A stretch of 9,977 nucleotides of DNA from DASYYE01 sp035946955. GTDB lineage: Bacteria > Actinomycetota > Actinomycetes > Streptosporangiales > Streptosporangiaceae. Position 1 is the first letter of the stretch. Every line of letters begins with the position of its first letter. The stretch is taken from assembly GCA_035946955.1 (NCBI GenBank), contig DASYYE010000346.1:1-9977 (forward strand), written 5' to 3'. Below the pieces are notes generated by a model that was given only the letters and a program-made list of their open reading frames with translations, had not been told where the DNA came from and searched no databases. Below, piece by piece: positions 6,797-9,977 of this stretch. Made by a program: the position numbers and the translations under genes.

Positions 6797-7561
6797 TCAG
6801 CCACCGACGGCGTGCACGCCGCCGTCCACGTGGACGATCTCCCCGGTTGTCGCGGGGAACCAATCGGAGAGCAGGGCCACGCAGGCGCGGGCGGCCGGCC
6901 CCGCGTCGGTGACGTCCCAGCCGAGCGGCGCGCGCTGCGGCCACATGGACTCGAATGCCTCGACGCCGGGGATACTGCGCTCTGACATGGTGTGGATCGG
7001 CCCGGCCGCGATGAGGTTGACGCGGATGCCTTTCGGCCCGAGGTCGCGGGCGAGGTAGCGGGCGGTCGACTCGAGCCCCGCCTTGGCGACGCCCATCCAG
7101 TCATAGGCCGGCCATGCCTGGGAGGCATCGAATGTCAGGCCGACGATGGACCCGCCGGGCTTCATCAGCGGCAGCGCGGCCATGGCCAGGGCCTTCAGGG
7201 AGTAGGTGGACACCTGGAACGCGGTGGCCACATCCGGCCACTCGGCATTGAGGAAGTTGCCGCCCAGTGCGGACTGCGGCGCATACGCGATCGCGTGCAG
7301 GACACCGTCGATGTGGGGCAGGTGGGCGGACACGCGTTCCGCCATGGACTCCAGGTGTTCCGCATTGGTCACGTCGAGTTCCAGCACCGGGGGTGGCTTC
7401 GGCAGCCGCTGGGCGATCCGCTGCACCAGGCTGAGCCGGCCGAACCCGGTCAGCACCAGCGACGCGCCCTCCTCCTGCGCGGTACGCGCCACGTGGTAAG
7501 CGATCGAGGAGTCGGTGATCACTCCGGTGACCAGGATGTTCTTTCCTGCCAGAAGGCTCAC
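6797..7561 (-). CDS. fabI: Enoyl-ACP reductase, InhA/FabI type (NADH-dependent)
   Basis: Reduces the trans-2-enoyl-ACP double bond, the last step of each type II fatty-acid elongation cycle; cytosolic; 254 aa. The start SLLAGKNILVTGVITDSSIAYHVA is the InhA/FabI nucleotide-binding Rossmann element. The catalytic pair is Tyr153 and Lys160 in PAYDWMGVAKAGLES (InhA Tyr158/Lys165), with Phe144 at the InhA Phe149 position. It ends LLSDWFPATTGEIVHVDGG, as in InhA. The NADH-site segment reads HAIAYAPQ, so Ala90 occupies the InhA Ser94 position. It has the short substrate-loop length of Streptomyces FabI rather than the longer mycobacterial one. The GTG at 7561 is preceded by AGGGAG at 5 nt, and the fabG stop overlaps that site, so fabG and fabI are co-transcribed. 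The family is certain. Whether it is the housekeeping copy or a second, specialised one cannot be told here. Confidence 0.96.
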   Translation of the reverse strand: MSLLAGKNILVTGVITDSSIAYHVARTAQEEGASLVLTGFGRLSLVQRIAQRLPKPPPVLELDVTNAEHLESMAERVSAHLPHIDGVLHAIAYAPQSALGGNFLNAEWPDVATAFQVSTYSLKALAMAALPLMKPGGSIVGLTFDASQAWPAYDWMGVAKAGLESTARYLARDLGPKGIRVNLIAAGPIHTMSERSIPGVEAFESMWPQRAPLGWDVTDAGPAARACVALLSDWFPATTGEIVHVDGGVHAVGG

Positions 7562-7570
7562 TATGTCTCC

Positions 7571-8275
7571 CTAGTGCCCCATGCCCAGGCCGCCGTCGAC
7601 CGGGACCACTGCCCCGGTGATGTAGGCAGCATCGTCGCTCGCCAGGAATGACACCACGCCCGCGACCTCCTCGGCGGATGCGAACCGGCCCAGCGGCACG
7701 CTACCGAGGATGGCTGCCTTGCGTTCCTCCGGAAGGGACGCGGTCATGTCCGTGTCCACGAAACCCGGGGTCACGACGTTGCAGGTGATGTTGCGTGAAC
7801 CCAGCTCCCGTGCCAGCGAGCGTGCGAACCCCACGAGCCCGGCCTTGGACGCGGCGTAGTTGGCCTGGCCGGGCGACCCCATCAGCCCCACGACCGAGGA
7901 GATGAAGATCAGCCGGCCGCGCCGGAGCCGCATCATGCCACGTACCGCCCGCCGGGCGACCCGGTAGGCGCCGGTCAGGTTGGTGTCGAGCACCGAGGTG
8001 AAGTCGTCCTCGCTCATCAGCGCGAGCAACTGGTCATGGGTGATCCCGGCGTTGGCCACCAGCACCTCGACGGGCCCCTGCTCCGCCTCGACCGCGGCAA
8101 AGGCCGAGTCGACCGAAGCCACGTCCCGCACGTCACACGCCACGGTGGCGAGCTTCTCCACGGGATCCCCTGCCCGTGACGTCACGGTCACCTGGTCACC
8201 GTCTGCGGCGAGCCTGCGCGCCACCGCCAGCCCTATCCCCCGGTTTCCCCCTGTCACCAGCACTGACCGGCCCAC
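7571..8275 (-). CDS. fabG: 3-oxoacyl-ACP reductase FabG (MabA-like SDR)
   Basis: Reduces 3-oxoacyl-ACP to 3-hydroxyacyl-ACP with NADPH, the first reductive step of the elongation cycle completed by the adjacent FabI; 234 aa. It is a classical short-chain dehydrogenase: cofactor motif TGGNRGIG (8-15), NAG at 75-77 (VANAGIT), and catalytic Asn99, Ser127 (ISSVVG), Tyr140 and Lys144 in the QANYAASKAG block. The end ITGAVVPVDGGLGMGH is typical of actinomycete FabG. The only sensible start is the GTG at 8275, with AGGAGGT (8291-8285) 9 nt upstream; an in-frame TGA lies just ahead of it. Only 9 nt separate it from fabI. From memory it resembles the Streptomyces FabG of the fabG-fabI pair very closely, which favours a housekeeping role. 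Confidence 0.96.
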   Translation of the reverse strand: MGRSVLVTGGNRGIGLAVARRLAADGDQVTVTSRAGDPVEKLATVACDVRDVASVDSAFAAVEAEQGPVEVLVANAGITHDQLLALMSEDDFTSVLDTNLTGAYRVARRAVRGMMRLRRGRLIFISSVVGLMGSPGQANYAASKAGLVGFARSLARELGSRNITCNVVTPGFVDTDMTASLPEERKAAILGSVPLGRFASAEEVAGVVSFLASDDAAYITGAVVPVDGGLGMGH

Positions 8276-8293
8276 TGCCGCGCCACCTCCTGC

Positions 8294-8410
8294 TCACGCC
8301 GCCGGCACCAGCCTGCGGTCAGCCACCAGGACCACGCGGCGTGACTGCCCCGCGCATGCGAAGGCTAGCCCGTCCCCCGCCGTCGCGGCCACCTCGGCGC
8401 GCCGGGGCAC
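8294..8410 (-). CDS. Possible 38-aa ORF between the LuxR-type gene and fabG
   Basis: After the TAG stop of the LuxR-type gene the same frame stays open. A GTG at 8410, 6 nt past that stop, would encode 38 aa, ending in a TGA (8296-8294) just ahead of the fabG ribosome site. Nearly 90% of its codons end in G or C, as in real genes here, but long open frames are common by chance in such DNA and no good ribosome site precedes it. No domain is recognised. Alternatives are a plain spacer or the remnant of a longer C terminus. Confidence 0.15.
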   Translation of the reverse strand: MPRRAEVAATAGDGLAFACAGQSRRVVLVADRRLVPAA

Positions 8411-8416
8411 CTGCGC

Positions 8417-8773
8417 CTATGCCCCCTTGCCCGCCACTGCGGCCAGCTCATGGTCATGGCAGACCGGGCCCAGCCGCCCCGACCACCTGGGGGGCCAGGA
8501 CTGCAAGATGCCGTTCGCATAACACCGCGCCACCAGTTGCACGGTGTTCTGCGACCCGGTCCGCTGCTGCATCATCCGCAGGTGGTACTCGACGGTGCGC
8601 GGGCTGATGCACAGGGTCCGTCCGGTCTGTTCCGAGGTCATCCCCAAGGCGCTGTGCAGCAGGACTTCGACCTCGCGCTGCGTGAGTGACCCACTGCCAC
8701 ACGAACACGGCTGCGGGTCTGGCGCGAGGTGCTGGTGTCGTCGGTCGGCGAGTGAAGCAGTTTGCAACGGCAC
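8417..8773 (-). CDS. Small LuxR/GerE-type helix-turn-helix transcriptional regulator
   Basis: A stand-alone DNA-binding protein of about 118 aa (132 if it begins at the TTG at 8815). The only domain is a LuxR/GerE helix-turn-helix from the SLTQREVEVL stretch to ARCYANGIL. It carries the family marks: the QREVEVL first helix, the glycine of SALGMT, the ISPRTVEYHL recognition helix, and a fourth helix. The usual EIA of helix 2 is replaced by QTG, which is odd but tolerable. No receiver, ligand-binding or ATPase domain is present, so how it senses anything is unclear. The start is unsure: GTG 8773 has GGTGAG only 3 nt upstream, TTG 8815 has GGAG 10 nt upstream, and codon use before about 8755 is not gene-like. 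It lies upstream of fabG on the same strand and is divergent from the SARP gene, so either could be its target. Confidence 0.75.
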   Translation of the reverse strand: MPLQTASLADRRHQHLAPDPQPCSCGSGSLTQREVEVLLHSALGMTSEQTGRTLCISPRTVEYHLRMMQQRTGSQNTVQLVARCYANGILQSWPPRWSGRLGPVCHDHELAAVAGKGA

Positions 8774-8924
8774 AGTCTCACCACTTGCTATCTCGGCCCC
8801 GTGGAGACAGCCCAAGGCGTGCGAACTCCGGCCCCAGGCGACTCCGAGCGCGGCGGCTCCCGGAGCGCACCCTCACCGAGTGGCCCCCGTTCCGGTGTGT
8901 CGTGAACCAGCCTGGACCGCTGGG

Positions 8925-8954
8925 CTTGAACGAACGTGGAGCAAACCTTGGATC
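8925..8954 (+). promoter_or_regulatory. SARP-like operator candidate, copy A
   Basis: Three degenerate heptamers start at 8926, 8937 and 8948: TTGAACG, TGGAGCA and TTGGATC, separated by the 4-nt spacers AACG and AACC. The 11-bp period puts them on one face of the helix, as in the heptameric direct repeats bound by ActII-ORF4, DnrI and PimR. Copy B, 209 bp to the right, matches 25 of 28 positions in the same orientation. Binding by the neighbouring SARP is inferred. Confidence 0.5.
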
Positions 8955-8992
8955 GGCCACAACGGGCCGCCTGTCTGGCTGGCTCCGACTGG

Positions 8993-9031
8993 GTGTCATG
9001 GGTTTTGCATGAAGTTGGTGCCCGATGACAC
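8993..9031. repeat. Bulged inverted repeat between the two operator candidates
   Basis: GTGTCATGGG (8993-9002) pairs with CCC (9021-9023) and ATGACAC (9025-9031), with one bulged G at 9024 and an 18-nt loop, giving 10 paired bases. It could be an RNA hairpin in a leader or a protein-binding dyad. It lies between the two operator copies. Confidence 0.35.
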
Positions 9032-9133
9032 GTGGGACCGCCCGTCACTCACGCCATGCGGGCTGGGTCTGGGGGATGGCAACCCTCCCGCCGGGCGGCC
9101 CCACGTGGCCATTGCCAACTCTGCAAGGCCCAC

Positions 9134-9163
9134 CTTGAACGAACGTGTAACTAACCTTGGACA
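9134..9163 (+). promoter_or_regulatory. SARP-like operator candidate, copy B
   Basis: Heptamers TTGAACG (9135), TGTAACT (9146) and TTGGACA (9157) lie at exact 11-bp steps with spacers AACG and AACC. The first 11 bases match the second 11 at seven positions. It sits about 190 nt before the SARP start codon. No clear -10 lies at the usual 8 nt beyond the last heptamer, so it may work at a distance or be a secondary site. Confidence 0.5.
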
Positions 9164-9343
9164 GGCACACAGCGAGGCCGGGACTGGTGGCGCAGGTTGG
9201 GCGGAATACAGCTCAACAGGGTGACCAGCGGCCGTTCCTGGGGCGCCCGGCCCTGGGCAAACCCGTGCGATGCAGCAGCCGCCGTAGCGTAAGTTTTGGC
9301 CGAATGTGGCCAGGGAGAATGGTTACATCAGACACAGAGCGAC

Positions 9344-9348
9344 GGGGG
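9344..9348 (+). promoter_or_regulatory. Ribosome site of the SARP gene
   Basis: GGGGG lies 5 nt before the GTG at 9354. It is a purine-rich, weakly canonical site, but no better start lies in this frame: the upstream ATG at 9319 is in another frame that stops at 9349. Confidence 0.5.
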
Positions 9349-9353
9349 TAGCT

Positions 9354-9977
9354 GTGGAGTTCCGGGTGCTCGGGCCCGTTGAGGCCCGCCGCACTGACCA
9401 CCAGCTCGAAGTCGGGCATGCCAAGCAACGGGCTGTCCTGGCCGTGCTGGTGCTCGAACTGAACCAGGTCGTGCCGGTGGAGCGGCTGATCGACCGGGTG
9501 TGGGGCGACGACCCGCCCGCCTCGGTCCGCAACGTCCTCTACGGGTATGTGGCCAAGCTCAAGTCCGCCCTCGCCTGCGCCGGGGAACCAGGGGCAGCCC
9601 TGGTGCGCAGGTCCGGCGGCTACGTACTCCAGGCCAGCGAAGACACCGTGGACCTCTGCCGGTTCCGGCGACTGGTAGATGACGCTGGACTAGCCGATGA
9701 CGAGCATGCCGCGTCCCTGCTCCGGGACGCCCTCGGACTGTGGCACGGGGAGGCACTGGCCGGCCTGGCCAGCCCGTGGCTCGACGCGATGCGCCAGACA
9801 CTCGAAGTCCAGCGGGTCGCGGCCCAGCTGGACCTGAACGACATCGCCTTGCGGCAGGGCCAGCACCAGACGCTCCTGAGTGAGCTGGCGGAGCAGGCCA
9901 CGACACACCCGGCGGATGAACGGCTGACCGGGCAGCTGATGCTCGCGCTGTACCGCTGCGGGCGCCAGGCCGAGGCG
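9354..9977 (+). CDS. SARP/AfsR-family transcriptional activator, N-terminal part (runs off the window)
   Basis: The frame from the GTG at 9354 is open to the window end (208 codons, no stop). Residues 1-93 form an OmpR-type winged-helix DNA-binding domain: VEFRVLGPVEARR, KQRAVLAVLVLELNQVVPVERLIDRVWGDDPP, then YVAKLKSAL, and the wing SGGYVLQ. From about residue 99 the bacterial transcriptional activation domain (BTAD) begins: TVDLCRFRRLVDDA, LRDALGLWHGEALAGL, then helical repeats to LMLALYRCGRQAEA. This pair of domains defines SARPs, which switch on antibiotic or other specialised-metabolite genes in actinomycetes. Large members add an NB-ARC ATPase and TPR repeats, which would lie to the right, unseen. 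It is divergent from the LuxR-type gene and follows a region with SARP-like operator repeats, suggesting self-control or control of both sides. Confidence 0.93.
   Translation, partial: MEFRVLGPVEARRTDHQLEVGHAKQRAVLAVLVLELNQVVPVERLIDRVWGDDPPASVRNVLYGYVAKLKSALACAGEPGAALVRRSGGYVLQASEDTVDLCRFRRLVDDAGLADDEHAASLLRDALGLWHGEALAGLASPWLDAMRQTLEVQRVAAQLDLNDIALRQGQHQTLLSELAEQATTHPADERLTGQLMLALYRCGRQAEA

Larger units (their letters stand above)
8774..9353. other. Divergent control region between the LuxR-type and SARP genes
   Basis: This 580-nt stretch separates two regulator genes read away from each other, so it should hold both promoters. No coding frame in it is convincing. It contains two copies of a 28-bp motif, a bulged inverted repeat, two CACGTG palindromes (9029-9034 and 9102-9107), TGGCAA/TTGCCA arms (9077-9082 and 9112-9117), and TGGCC/GGCCA (9297-9312) shortly before the SARP start. 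The best -10 guess for the SARP gene is GAGAAT at 9315-9320, without a good -35, which would fit activator-dependent transcription. This is inference only. Confidence 0.6.

Noticed and set aside
6263..6944. Small frames on both strands between the binding-protein gene and fabI
   Set aside because: Codon use is unlike the neighbours, no ribosome sites are clear, several overlap real genes, and none has a recognisable domain.
8925..9161. Repeat pair as ends of a small mobile element
   Set aside because: The copies are direct, not inverted. There is no transposase, no target-site duplication was seen, and the 11-bp internal period fits an operator better.
8544..9224. 226-codon plus-strand frame across the LuxR-type gene and the divergent region
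   Set aside because: No domain, and it is antisense to the helix-turn-helix domain. The repeated motif is read in different frames in its two copies, so the repeat is kept at DNA level and not as protein.

Overview
The window is high-GC DNA with actinomycete character: GTG starts, strong AGGAGG-type ribosome sites, coding frames that almost always end codons in G or C, an InhA-type enoyl-ACP reductase, a single-chain double-ATPase peptide transporter protein of the kind known in mycobacteria, and a SARP/AfsR-type regulator. Genus cannot be told from this sequence. The FabG/FabI pair resembles, from memory, the housekeeping fabG-fabI pair of Streptomyces and relatives.

Layout, right to left on the minus strand. 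A small LuxR/GerE-type DNA-binding protein (8417-8773) is followed by fabG (7571-8275) and fabI (6797-7561), which are 9 nt apart. A 524-nt gene-free stretch (6273-6796) contains an AT-richer island. Then comes a complete dipeptide/oligopeptide ABC importer: lipoprotein substrate-binding protein (4413-6272), permease B (3242-4189), permease C (2250-3242) and one fused double-ATPase subunit (152-2236). The last three genes are packed stop-on-start. The binding-protein gene is separated from the permeases by 223 nt holding a perfect 19-bp hairpin and a possible 19-codon leader ORF that ends inside the permease start codon. At the left edge, short GC hairpins lie at and beyond the end of the transporter operon.

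On the plus strand, a SARP-family activator starts at 9354 and runs off the right end. The 580-nt divergent region between it and the LuxR gene (8774-9353) is the most structured non-coding DNA in the window. It carries two near-identical copies (25 of 28 positions) of a motif 209 bp apart. Each copy can be read as three degenerate heptamers at exact 11-bp spacing, the geometry known for SARP operators. A bulged inverted repeat lies between them.

Together: FabG and FabI catalyse the two reductive steps of type II fatty-acid synthesis. The ABC system imports peptides, with a lipoprotein capturing substrate outside and the fused ATPase driving transport. Two regulators, LuxR-type and SARP-type, flank a shared control region, with fab genes downstream of one of them. 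No wholly new system is evident. The points most worth following are the duplicated SARP-like operator, the layered control between binding protein and permeases, the duplicated four-cysteine motif in the ATPase, and alanine at the InhA Ser94 position of FabI.
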